A DNA stretch of 20,531 nt from NCBI GenBank assembly GCA_020049245.1, contig JAIFLB010000094.1, positions 1 to 20,531 of the forward strand. Direction: 5' to 3'. Under the pieces are notes generated by a model. The model was not told where the DNA came from. It made no database searches and worked only from the letters and a program-made list of their open reading frames with translations. Shown piece after piece: positions 1 through 7,688 of this stretch; the first letter of the stretch is position 1, and each line of letters opens with the position of its first letter. The position numbers and the translations under genes were made by a program. Origin of the DNA: Betaproteobacteria bacterium. GTDB lineage: Bacteria; Pseudomonadota; Gammaproteobacteria; Burkholderiales; Thiobacillaceae.

Positions 1-468
1 GTCAACACCGTTGGCGCCCAGATCAAGGCCGTCGATGTGCCGGACGAATTCTCCGAGAAGCCGCGCATCCTGATCCTGGCCTGTGAAAACGACGCCTACC
101 CGGCGTTGGACATGGCTGGCATGAATCGCCACGACTACGATCCTTATGTTCGCGTTATCCCGGTGCGGTGCCTGGGTTCGGTCAACACCATCTGGATCAC
201 CGACGCGCTGAATGGTGGTTACGACGGTGTCATGCTGATGGGTTGCAAGCACGGCGAGGATTACCAGTGCCACTTCGTCAAGGGTTCCGAACTCGGCCGT
301 TATCGCCTGTCCAAGGTCGGTGACACGCTGAAGGGTATGAATCTGGAGACCGATCGGGTCAAGGATATCGAAGTCGCGATTACCGACATGGCCACGTTGC
401 CGCAGAAGATCAATGAGTACGCCGCATTGATCAAGTCCTTCCCGCCTTCCCCGTTCAAGGGCTTCTAG
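1..468 (+). CDS. qmoB: QmoB, quinone-interacting oxidoreductase subunit B (3' end only)
   Basis: The reading frame is open from base 1 and ends at TAG 466-468, so only about the last 155 residues are present. They form the MvhD/FlpD-type domain that ends QmoB and related HdrA-like flavoproteins. Recognisable pieces are ILACEND near the domain start, the VRCLGSVNTIWITDAL stretch, and LMGCKHGEDYQCHFVKGSE with its paired cysteines. QmoB is a flavin and FeS protein that, with QmoA and a QmoC or HdrBC partner, exchanges electrons between APS reductase and the membrane or other carriers. In sulfur oxidisers the complex takes electrons from APS reductase running in reverse. The next gene starts 10 bases downstream behind a good AGGAG site, so they are one operon. 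An HdrA or MvhD protein of another heterodisulfide-reductase-like complex is the alternative; the hdrC and hdrB neighbours fit both, but the C-terminal sequence looks like QmoB. Confidence 0.85.
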   Translation, partial: VNTVGAQIKAVDVPDEFSEKPRILILACENDAYPALDMAGMNRHDYDPYVRVIPVRCLGSVNTIWITDALNGGYDGVMLMGCKHGEDYQCHFVKGSELGRYRLSKVGDTLKGMNLETDRVKDIEVAITDMATLPQKINEYAALIKSFPPSPFKGF

Positions 469-478
469 GAGATCGACC

Positions 479-1059
479 ATGAGCGATATGAACACACAGA
501 TGGCCGACCGCTACAAAAACAATTTCCTGAAGGAAATTGAAGAGCAGGCGGAAATGGGCGAGTGGGTCAAGATGTGCATGCAGTGCGGCCTGTGTTCCGG
601 CTCCTGCCCGACCAACTTCCATTCCGGCTGGGATCATCCGCCGCAGGAAATCTTCATGCTGATCCGCGCCGGCAAGCGCGAAGAAGTGCTGAACGCGCAG
701 GGCATGTACATGTGTACGTCGTGCTACAACTGCTACGTGCGCTGCCCGCGCAAGGTGCCGGTGACGCATGTCATGCACGGCATCGCCGAGTACGCCTACC
801 GGATCGGACGCGCGCCGAAGAATCAGCCGTCCATGCACCTGTCCAAGACCTTCTGGACCAACGCCACCAAAAATGGCCGCGTCAACGAAGTGCGGAAATG
901 CAGAGCGTTGCGCTGGGTCTGGTCAAGGCCGGTCGTCTGAATCTGCTCGAAGCCGTGGGTATTGCCCACAAGTGCAAGGACGTCAAAGGCATCCACGCCA
1001 TGCTGGCCAAGGCCGAAGAGCTGGAAGCCAAGAACAAGGCCGCCAAGGGCAAGGAGTAA
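479..1059 (+). pseudogene. hdrC: HdrC-like / QmoC N-terminal-like FeS protein, frameshifted
   Basis: This is a small ferredoxin-like subunit with two [4Fe-4S] motifs, CMQCGLCSGSCP and CTSCYNCYVRCP, typical of HdrC and of the N-terminal part of QmoC. It would carry electrons between QmoAB and HdrB. The start at 479 has an AGGAG site just upstream. The frame opened at 479 runs to a stop at 940, but homologous-looking sequence (MQSVALGLVKAGRLNLLEAVG) continues from 898 in the neighbouring frame to the TAA at 1057-1059. Adding a single base around 893-900 (GTGCGGAAATGCAG) joins both parts into one protein of about 193 residues, a normal HdrC size. The lesion is therefore one missing base, from either mutation or assembly error. 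Both FeS motifs lie upstream of it. HdrB follows six bases after the stop. Confidence 0.8.
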
Positions 1060-1065
1060 CAAGAC

Positions 1066-1909
1066 ATGGCACGCAAGGAATACGCTTTCTACCCCGGCTG
1101 TTCGTCCCAGAAGGGCGCATCGGCCTCCAACTACCTGGTTTCGGTCGAGTCCATGTGCAAGACGCTGGACATCAAGATGACCGAAATTCCGGACTGGAAC
1201 TGCTGCGGTGCATCCATCAGCTACGCCGAAAACCAATCTGCCGGGTCAGGACATCGTCGCGACCTGTGCCGCCTGCTGGCTGGGTTCGCGCGAGTCGAAG
1301 GAGCGTCTGGAGCACAACTCTGGCCTGATGGCCGATACGCAAACCGCGCTGAAGGAAGCCGGCTTGCAGATCAAGGTCATCCCGGAAGTGCGCCACATGG
1401 TCGAAGTGCTGATCGAAGACCTGGGCTATGACGAGCTGAAGAAGCCGGTCAAGAAGCCTTTGGAAGGCATGAAGTTCGCCGGCTACGTCGGCTGCCAGAC
1501 CAATCGCCCGTTTGGTATCTCCGGTGAATCGTTCGAGAACCCGCTGTATCTCGACAAACTGATCGAAACGGTCGGTGGCGAAGCGGTCAAGTACGACCAG
1601 AAAGTCACCTGCTGTGGCGGCGCGCTGGCCTTCTCCGAGCCGGAAAAGGCGCAGGGCCAGATCAAGGACATCATCGAAGCAGCCTATGATGGCGGCGCCG
1701 AGATGATTGTTACGCCGTGCCCGCTGTGCCAGGCCAACGTCGAGGTCTATCAGGGCCAGATCAACAAGCGCTACGGCACCAAGTTCGACATGCCGGTGCT
1801 GTATTACTCACAGTTGATGACCCTGGCCTACGGCGGCAGCGCCAAAGAAGCCGGCCTCAAAGGCAACGTGGTACGCGCACGCAAGCTGGAAGAGTTCGCA
1901 GGCAAATAA
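1066..1909 (+). pseudogene. hdrB: HdrB-like CCG-domain protein with internal deletion and frameshift
   Basis: HdrB-type proteins carry two CCG domains (C-x31-39-CC-x35-36-CxxC) that hold non-cubane [4Fe-4S] clusters used in disulfide or heterodisulfide chemistry. The first half starts at 1066 behind AGGAG (1053-1057) and shows FYPGCSS and DWNCCGAS. The second half, in another frame, shows CAACW, then YVGCQTNRP, TCCGGAL and PCPLCQ. The second CCG motif has normal spacing (34 residues between CC and CxxC). In the first only about 19 residues remain between CC and CxxC, and the frame changes near 1226-1245. About 15-16 residues and a non-multiple of three bases are therefore missing. As written no intact HdrB can be made; two shorter overlapping frames remain (1066-1431 and 1208-1909). 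A real deletion or an assembly collapse would both explain it. A terminator follows. Confidence 0.8.
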
Positions 1910-1934
1910 ATCGGACACAATCTGTGTCAGACTG

Positions 1935-1957
1935 ACAGGGGCTCCGGCCCCTGTTTT
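1935..1957 (+). terminator. Rho-independent terminator after hdrB
   Basis: A perfect 8-bp stem (ACAGGGGC at 1935-1942, GCCCCTGT at 1947-1954) closes a TCCG tetraloop and runs into TTTT (1954-1957). It lies 26 bases after the hdrB stop and 30 bases before the next start, so it most likely ends the qmo-hdr transcript. Confidence 0.85.
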
Positions 1958-1986
1958 CATTCAAGTGACTGATTTGAGGTAATGCA

Positions 1987-2295
1987 ATGAAAGGTCCAAA
2001 AACCTACGACGAATACGTCGATCTGGTGCATCAGGCGGTCTACGAAGTGGACGAGATGCGTGCCGGCATCGACTACGATCCGGAAAACGCTGAGCGTTGG
2101 TCGGCGATGCTGGACCAACTCGATGGTGTGCTACGCAAGTTGTACGACGACATGATCTCCGACAAATACCAGTTCCCGACCGACAAAGACCTGCCTTACA
2201 TGCAGTTTCTGAATCGCTATGGCAAAGAGATCCCGTTCAAGCAATTACTGGTGGTGATCAATTCAGCTCACAAGAACGGGCTCTCGCGTGAGTAA
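1987..2295 (+). CDS. Small acidic protein of unknown function
   Basis: A 102-residue soluble protein that I do not recognise as a named family. The start at 1987 is supported by GAGGT at 1976-1980, six bases upstream. The protein is rich in acidic and aromatic residues (KTYDEYVDLVHQAVYEVDEM near the start), has no cysteine, no membrane segment and no signal peptide, and is predicted by eye to be mostly helical. It lies directly behind the terminator of the qmo-hdr operon, and its last eight bases overlap the GTG start of the PP0621-family gene, so it is probably the first gene of the transcript that leads into pilS-pilR. Function cannot be assigned from the sequence. Confidence 0.75.
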   Translation: MKGPKTYDEYVDLVHQAVYEVDEMRAGIDYDPENAERWSAMLDQLDGVLRKLYDDMISDKYQFPTDKDLPYMQFLNRYGKEIPFKQLLVVINSAHKNGLSRE

Positions 2296-2521
2296 GATCA
2301 TTACCGTCATTCTGGTTACAGTACTGGTGGTCTATTTGTTCCGCCGTATGGCGCAGAACCGGGGCGAAAAAGGCATTCAGCCGCCAAGCGATGCGAAAAA
2401 GAAAACGGTGGAGGACATGGTGCGTTGCCAAGTCTGCGGTGTGAATCTGCCGCGTTCAGAGGCGATTCTGAGTCGAGGGCGCATTTATTGTTGCGATGAA
2501 CACCGTCAATCCGACACCTGA
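2288..2521 (+). CDS. PP0621-family small membrane zinc-ribbon protein
   Basis: A 77-residue protein with one N-terminal membrane segment (about residues 3-17) followed by a cytoplasmic tail holding RCQVCGVNLPRSEA and the YCCDEH ending. The CxxC and CC/H residues suggest a small metal-binding ribbon. This layout matches the PP0621 family of conserved hypothetical proteins, which in many beta- and gammaproteobacteria sits just upstream of pilS, as here. The start is GTG at 2288, overlapping the stop of the preceding gene by eight bases, and its end overlaps the annotated pilS start by 26 bases. This implies translational coupling into the pilus regulator. No biochemical role is known to me. Confidence 0.8.
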   Translation: MSKIITVILVTVLVVYLFRRMAQNRGEKGIQPPSDAKKKTVEDMVRCQVCGVNLPRSEAILSRGRIYCCDEHRQSDT

Positions 2522-4121
2522 AGCACCCATGCAGGCTGTGGTCGGGCAGGCGATAGCTTCGCAACCGACGATTCCGGAGAGTTTCTGGCGATCAATCAAG
2601 CATCTGAATCATTTCCGGCTGTTCCTGGCCGGATTTCTCAGCGTTGCCGGTCTACTTTCCGAGCAGTTCCTGCAACAGCAACTGCAACACCCCTATCTGT
2701 TTACGCTTGGCGGTCTGGTTTATTTTCTTTCCGCCTGGTTGTTCGGCAGGCCGATGCAGCGGCAGGAAGCGGACTTTCAACGTTTGGTCGTGCGTCAGGC
2801 GATGGTCGATATTCTTTGCCTGGCAGTGCTGATGTACCTCGCGGGCGGCAACAGCTCGGGATTGGGCTTGTTGTTGATGCTGACCCTGGCCGCTGTCGGC
2901 ATGTTGCCGCAAACGCGTTATGTCCTGCTGTGGGCGGCGGTTGCTGCCATTGTCATCCTGGCCGAGCAAACCCTGCATGGCCTGCATGGCCAGACCGGCG
3001 CCGGTGGCTTTGTCCGCGCCGGCTTGCTGTCGCTGGGCCTGTTCGGAGTTGCGCTGCTTTCCAATCTGCTCGCCAAAGGCACACTTGCCGCCGGCGCGCT
3101 GGCGCAGGAGAAGTCACGCCAGGCGGAGAGCTTCGAGCGCATCAATGAACGCATGATTCAGGAACTGCCGTATGCGGTGATGGCGGTGGGCGCCAATGGC
3201 GAAATCCTGCAATACAACGCGCATGCCGAGGCGACACTCGGGGCGCGTTTTTTCAATGGGTGCACGCTGGCGCAATGCGCGCCGAAACTGGAAATTCTCT
3301 GGCGGATGTGGCGTCAAGGTGAGCCGTTGCCGATTCACCCTTTCCAGACTGGCGTTGATGGCCAACGTTTGCGCGCGCGCTTCATGGAACTGGAGCCGAG
3401 CCGAAACGAAGGCGCCGTGGTGGTGCTGGAGGATATGACCGAGCTCGAAATGCAGGCGCAACGCATGAAGTTGGCTTCGCTGGGTTTGCTGACCGCCAAT
3501 CTGGCGCATGAAATCCGCAATCCGCTGTCCGCCATCCGTCATGCCGCCGGCTTGCTGAAGGAAGACGCGCATGACGCGATGACCAGCAAATTGACCCACA
3601 TCATCGATACCAATGCGGTACGCCTGAACGGCTTGGTGGAAGACGTCCTGTCACTGAATCGGCGTGATCGCATGCAGCGTCGGGAGATTGATCTTGCCTT
3701 GTTTCTACCCACGTTTATCCAGGAATATGAACAACGTGAATCCTTGCCGGCGGGGGTGATGCAGATGGATTTGAAGGATGCCAAGCTGGTCTGCTTCGAT
3801 GCAGGTCATCTCGAACAAATCCTGTGGAATCTGATCCGCAATGCTTGGCGTTATTGCCTGCGGCAACCTGGCAGCATTCAGATTCGGCTTGCCATGAGCG
3901 CTGGCCAGGCCGAGATCGAAATCATCAACGACGGCCCGCCGATCACGCCGGACGTGCAGGCACACTTGTTCGAACCGTTTTACACCACCGATAACCAGGG
4001 TACCGGACTGGGTCTTTATATTGCGCGCGAACTGTCGGAAGCGAACGGCGCCATGCTGCGCTATGTCGACATTCCCAATGGCGCGCTGTTCCGCCTGCGC
4101 TGTCCGCTGGCGCCCTGTTGA
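2496..4121 (+). CDS. pilS: PilS, sensor histidine kinase for type IV pili
   Basis: A 541-residue membrane histidine kinase. About six hydrophobic segments lie between residues 40 and 195, as in PilS, which senses the major pilin in the inner membrane. A PAS-like region (about 220-315) follows, then the H-box LAHEIRNPLSAIRHAAGLL with phospho-accepting His338, the N-box around ILWNLIRNAW (Asn449) and the G-box GTGLGLYIAREL (502-513). It should phosphorylate PilR, whose gene starts 26 bases downstream. ATG 2496 overlaps the previous gene by 26 bases. ATG 2529 is a plausible alternative start; neither has a strong ribosome-binding site. The neighbouring pilR and the six-segment N-terminus separate it from NtrB-type soluble kinases. 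Confidence 0.9.
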   Translation: MNTVNPTPEAPMQAVVGQAIASQPTIPESFWRSIKHLNHFRLFLAGFLSVAGLLSEQFLQQQLQHPYLFTLGGLVYFLSAWLFGRPMQRQEADFQRLVVRQAMVDILCLAVLMYLAGGNSSGLGLLLMLTLAAVGMLPQTRYVLLWAAVAAIVILAEQTLHGLHGQTGAGGFVRAGLLSLGLFGVALLSNLLAKGTLAAGALAQEKSRQAESFERINERMIQELPYAVMAVGANGEILQYNAHAEATLGARFFNGCTLAQCAPKLEILWRMWRQGEPLPIHPFQTGVDGQRLRARFMELEPSRNEGAVVVLEDMTELEMQAQRMKLASLGLLTANLAHEIRNPLSAIRHAAGLLKEDAHDAMTSKLTHIIDTNAVRLNGLVEDVLSLNRRDRMQRREIDLALFLPTFIQEYEQRESLPAGVMQMDLKDAKLVCFDAGHLEQILWNLIRNAWRYCLRQPGSIQIRLAMSAGQAEIEIINDGPPITPDVQAHLFEPFYTTDNQGTGLGLYIARELSEANGAMLRYVDIPNGALFRLRCPLAPC

Positions 4122-4147
4122 TTCCTGATTAAGCAGAAAGGCACAGA

Positions 4148-5473
4148 ATGAAGCGTCCACGTGTCCTGTTGGTTGATGACGAGCCTGATCTGCTCGATTT
4201 GCTGGAAATGGATATGGCCCGCATGGGCCTGGACAGTGAGCGCGCCAGTTGCGTCGAAGAGGCCAAAACTCGCCTGCAACAGGGCAGTTTCGATCTCTGT
4301 CTGACCGATATGCGGCTACCGGACGGCATCGGTCTCGATATTGTCCGATTCATCGTCGAGCACGCGCCAGCGACGCCGGTGGCGGTGATTACCGCCTTTG
4401 GTTCAACCGAAAACGCGGTTGCCGCCTTGAAGGCCGGGGCGTTCGATTACGTCGAAAAACCGGTCACGCCGGACAAGGTGCGCAGCCTGGTGCGTTCGGC
4501 CTTGAAATCGGCGGAAGTCGAGCCGCCACGATCCGGCATTCGTCCCCTGGTGGGCGGTTCGCAGCCGATGCAGCAGGTGCGTGGACTGATCGAAAAGGTC
4601 GCGCGCAGCCAGGCGCCGGTCTTTATTACCGGCGAGACCGGCACCGGCAAGGAAGTCGCTGCGCGTTTGATCCATTACGCCAGCGCGCGCGCGGCGGCGC
4701 CGTTCATCGCGGTGAATTGCGGCGCCATCCCGGAGAACCTGATGGAAAGCGAATTCTTTGGTTATCGCAAAGGTGCATTTACCGGCGCCGATACGGAACG
4801 TGACGGCTTCTTTCAGGCGGCGCATGGCGGCACGCTGTTCCTCGATGAAGTCGCCGATTTACCGTTGCCGATGCAGGTCAAGCTGCTGCGCGTGATCCAG
4901 GAGAAAAGTGTGCGGCGGGTCGGCGGCGTCAATGAAGAGCCGGTTGATGTCCGGCTGATCAGCGCATCGCATCAGGATTTACAGGCTGCGGTGAGTGCTG
5001 GTCGCTTTCGGCATGACCTGTTCTATCGCCTCAACGTGATCGAAATCCGCATGCCGGCGCTGCGCGAGCGCCGCGAGGATCTGCCCGAACTGGCCGAATT
5101 CATCCTTCAGCGCCTATCCGATAGCCGCGCCGGTCAGGCGCCGATACTGCAGCCCGCCGCCATTGAGGCGCTGCAAAAGTATGACTTTCCCGGCAATGTG
5201 CGGGAGCTGGAAAACATGCTCGAACGCGGCATGGCGCTGGCCGAGAACCAGATCATTGATGCCGCTGATTTGAACCTGACGCCGATGGAAGGCAGCGGCA
5301 TGACTGGCGTCGATGGCAATGCCGGCCTGCAGGCGCATCTGGATGATCTGGAAAAACAGGCAATTCAGGAGGCGCTGGCCAAGACCGGCCATAACAAGAC
5401 TGCCGCCGCGCGCCTGCTTGGCGTCACCTTCCGTTCATTGCGCTACCGAATGGAACGTCTGGGCATGGAATGA
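4148..5473 (+). CDS. pilR: PilR, sigma-54-dependent response regulator
   Basis: A 441-residue NtrC-family activator. The receiver domain (1-120) has the acidic pair D10/D11, phospho-acceptor D54 and K105. The AAA+ domain shows Walker A GETGTGKE (163-170), the sigma-54 contact loop GAFTGA (210-215) and Walker B LFLDE (231-235). The C-terminus carries a Fis-type helix-turn-helix (HNKTAAARLLGVTFRSLRYR). In the PilSR system it switches on pilA transcription by RNA polymerase with sigma-54. No pilA is seen in this window. The gene is convergent with the chemoreceptor gene, with only 19 bases between the two stops and no clear terminator there. Confidence 0.92.
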   Translation: MKRPRVLLVDDEPDLLDLLEMDMARMGLDSERASCVEEAKTRLQQGSFDLCLTDMRLPDGIGLDIVRFIVEHAPATPVAVITAFGSTENAVAALKAGAFDYVEKPVTPDKVRSLVRSALKSAEVEPPRSGIRPLVGGSQPMQQVRGLIEKVARSQAPVFITGETGTGKEVAARLIHYASARAAAPFIAVNCGAIPENLMESEFFGYRKGAFTGADTERDGFFQAAHGGTLFLDEVADLPLPMQVKLLRVIQEKSVRRVGGVNEEPVDVRLISASHQDLQAAVSAGRFRHDLFYRLNVIEIRMPALRERREDLPELAEFILQRLSDSRAGQAPILQPAAIEALQKYDFPGNVRELENMLERGMALAENQIIDAADLNLTPMEGSGMTGVDGNAGLQAHLDDLEKQAIQEALAKTGHNKTAAARLLGVTFRSLRYRMERLGME

Positions 5474-5492
5474 ATCCGCTGTGGCGGCGGGG

Positions 5493-6941
5493 TCAGCCAT
5501 GCTTTTCGCGGACCATTTTGTCGATCAGTTGCATCACTTCAAAGCTTGCAGCTTCCGTCGATTGCAACGCCTGGAAGATATTCTGTTGAATCTCGATGTC
5601 GTTTTCCCAGCCCTGACTGAGGAATGACACCATACGGTGCACGTTGTCATGCACTTCCGCGTGCGGTTTCTCCAGTAAACGGTAACTGGCTGTACCGCTG
5701 AAACGTTCGCGACCGATGTTTTCATACCATTTGCCGAGCCGGCAATTGTGATGGTCAACCGAGATCGGTTGCATGTAGGTGTCGTCACCGCCGCTGCTGA
5801 GCGCCATGTATGCGCGTTGTTTGTAAATCACGTGGTCCACCTTTACCAGCGAAGCGAAACTCATATCGCGCGCCCGCGCTGCGTGGCCTTCCGTCGCTTG
5901 GGCGGACTCCGCGAAACCGCTGAACAAGCCCTCCATTTCGCTGACCAATTGACTGGAATTGCTGGCCATGTCGCGCATGGCATGCGAATCCGACAGCATG
6001 ATGGTGGTCTCGGCATTCAGGGTTGCCATGATCGAGCCGATGGATTCCGACGCACTCTTGGTATGTTCCGCCAGCTTGCGTACTTCGTCCGCCACCACGG
6101 CAAAACCGCGGCCTGCCTCGCCGGCGCGGGCCGCTTCAATGGCCGCGTTGAGCGCGAGCAGATTGGTCTGATTGGCGATGCCCGTGATCAATTCAACGGC
6201 AGTGTTGATTTCCTGACTGCGTGCATTCAACTCAACCACCGCATCGGCGACATGGTTGATCCGGCTGGTAATCTCGCTTAGCCGCTCGATGACCTGATGC
6301 ACCACCCCCTTGCTGCTGGCCGCATCGGTGCTGGTGCGCGAGGCCAGGTCGAGCACGATCTGCATTTCATCGGTAACCTGGTTCAGGTCGTTTTGATTCG
6401 AGGCCAGGTTGGACAGCAGATTGCTTGTGTTGAGATGGTGGACTTGCGAGATCAAGCGATTACGCAATTGGCCGCGCTGCTGTTCCGCCATGCCATCGAG
6501 CAGGACATTCTGACTTTCTAGGCCCTTCTTGAAACCGCCATGCAAGCCTTCCGAAAATGTTTTACGTTCATATTTTCCGGCTACATGGAGACGAAAAGTG
6601 GTGGTTTCCTCCCTGAAATAAGTCTCCACCTGATCCAGCATGTCATTCACGCGCCAGCACAAAAGGCCAATTTCATCCTTGTCGTTGACACCGGTAATGC
6701 GCTTGCCAAACTTTCCAAGACTGATATCGGTCGTGATTTCGTCCAGCTTGGCCAACGGCAGCAACCAACTGCGAACCCGCGTCTGACCCCAGCCTGAAAG
6801 CGCCATCCCAGCCAGCAGGAAACCCAGCAGCAACCAGTCAAAACCGTGCAACAGCCAGGCGCCGAGAATGGTCGCCAGGATCAGCCCGGAAAATCCCCAG
6901 AGCAGTGCTGAGAATCTAGATTGCAAGGACCAGTTCGTCAT
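5493..6941 (-). CDS. Methyl-accepting chemotaxis protein with C-terminal CZB domain
   Basis: A 482-residue receptor. Two adjacent membrane segments (about 12-31 and 34-50) are joined by a very short turn, so there is no periplasmic sensing domain. A HAMP-like region (52-105) and a linker (FSEGLHGGFKKGLE) follow. The signalling hairpin has its conserved tip at 251-292 (ITGIANQTNLLALNAAIEAA and GFAVVADEVRKLAEHT). The C-terminal CZB domain carries H370, H397/H398 and C400 in DHHNCRLGKWY, and H427/H431, the three-histidine/one-cysteine zinc site of the family. CZB domains sense zinc or cysteine oxidation. The start overlaps the end of the upstream PAS gene by 26 bases; together they look like an Aer-type redox receptor divided into two polypeptides. 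Confidence 0.9.
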   Translation of the reverse strand: MTNWSLQSRFSALLWGFSGLILATILGAWLLHGFDWLLLGFLLAGMALSGWGQTRVRSWLLPLAKLDEITTDISLGKFGKRITGVNDKDEIGLLCWRVNDMLDQVETYFREETTTFRLHVAGKYERKTFSEGLHGGFKKGLESQNVLLDGMAEQQRGQLRNRLISQVHHLNTSNLLSNLASNQNDLNQVTDEMQIVLDLASRTSTDAASSKGVVHQVIERLSEITSRINHVADAVVELNARSQEINTAVELITGIANQTNLLALNAAIEAARAGEAGRGFAVVADEVRKLAEHTKSASESIGSIMATLNAETTIMLSDSHAMRDMASNSSQLVSEMEGLFSGFAESAQATEGHAARARDMSFASLVKVDHVIYKQRAYMALSSGGDDTYMQPISVDHHNCRLGKWYENIGRERFSGTASYRLLEKPHAEVHDNVHRMVSFLSQGWENDIEIQQNIFQALQSTEAASFEVMQLIDKMVREKHG

Positions 6942-7434
6942 AGCTCAACCCTTTCGCGGCAAGCAGATCGGTCAAAATTCGAGTCGAGGCGGCAATTGCA
7001 TCTCTGGCGCCGGCGCGTTGTTCTTCCTGCAACATGGCTCGGTACAAACCGGTGACCGTTTCGATGCCGGAAGCCTTGGGTTTGCGGCGCACCGAAAAGT
7101 AGCCAGTGACATTGCCGTTGTTGTCAAAGTTGGGTGTCACGTTGGCGAATACCCAGTAGAAACTGCCGTCCTTGGCCATGTTTTTCACATAGGCATTGCA
7201 TTCCTTCTTGGCTTGAATCGTGTCCCAGAGCAATTTGAACACCGCGCGCGGCATGTCCGGGTGGCGGATGATGTTGTGCTGGGCGCCAAGCAGTTCCGCT
7301 TCGGAATAGCCGGAAAACTCGATAAAGATACGATTGCCGTAAGTGATCCGGCCTTTGATGTCGGTTTTGGAGACGATGAAATCGTCCTCGCGCATCTGGC
7401 GCTGCGCACTGGTCGGTGTGACGGGATACTTCAT
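6916..7434 (-). CDS. PAS-domain protein, Aer-like sensor half
   Basis: A 172-residue soluble protein. Residues about 15-120 form an Aer-type PAS domain: FIVSKTDIKGRITYGNRIFIEFSGY is its start, followed by the IIRHPDMPRAVFKLLWDTI stretch and KDGSFYWVFANVTP, all typical of FAD- or haem-binding aerotaxis PAS domains. The remaining 50 residues are helical and contain no membrane segment, HAMP or methyl-accepting region. A GGAGG site lies eight bases before the ATG. The stop overlaps the start of the adjacent chemoreceptor, which itself lacks a sensing domain, so the two products probably act together, with this one sensing oxygen or redox state. No FAD-binding residue can be assigned by eye. Confidence 0.85.
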   Translation of the reverse strand: MKYPVTPTSAQRQMREDDFIVSKTDIKGRITYGNRIFIEFSGYSEAELLGAQHNIIRHPDMPRAVFKLLWDTIQAKKECNAYVKNMAKDGSFYWVFANVTPNFDNNGNVTGYFSVRRKPKASGIETVTGLYRAMLQEEQRAGARDAIAASTRILTDLLAAKGLSYDELVLAI

Positions 7435-7488
7435 GGGCGCGGCCTCCGCGCGCTGGTAGATGCCCAGCGCAGATTGATGACTTGGTTA

Positions 7489-7515
7489 CTATCGGATGCA
7501 AACGAAAAAACAAGA
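7489..7515 (-). promoter_or_regulatory. Possible sigma-28 (FliA) promoter for the PAS/MCP genes
   Basis: On the minus strand TCTTGTTT (7508-7515), an 11-base spacer and TCCGATAG (7489-7496) resemble the flagellar sigma-28 consensus TAAAGTTT-N11-GCCGATAA with 5 of 8 and 6 of 8 matches and exact spacing. It lies 55 bases upstream of the PAS gene start. The left half is poor, so this is suggestive only. Confidence 0.35.
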
Positions 7516-7688
7516 GGCTGCGGCACCGGTGAAAAAAGCAATTTACTCAACTAAAGGTCATCCTCCGATGTGGCGTGGTCCAGACTAGGGCGGCGCGATG
7601 CAACCGGCAGCCTGCAGAGACATCGACAGGGACGCAGACACAGATGCGGCGCATCGCACAGAAGCACGATTTCACGCAGAATCCAGCC

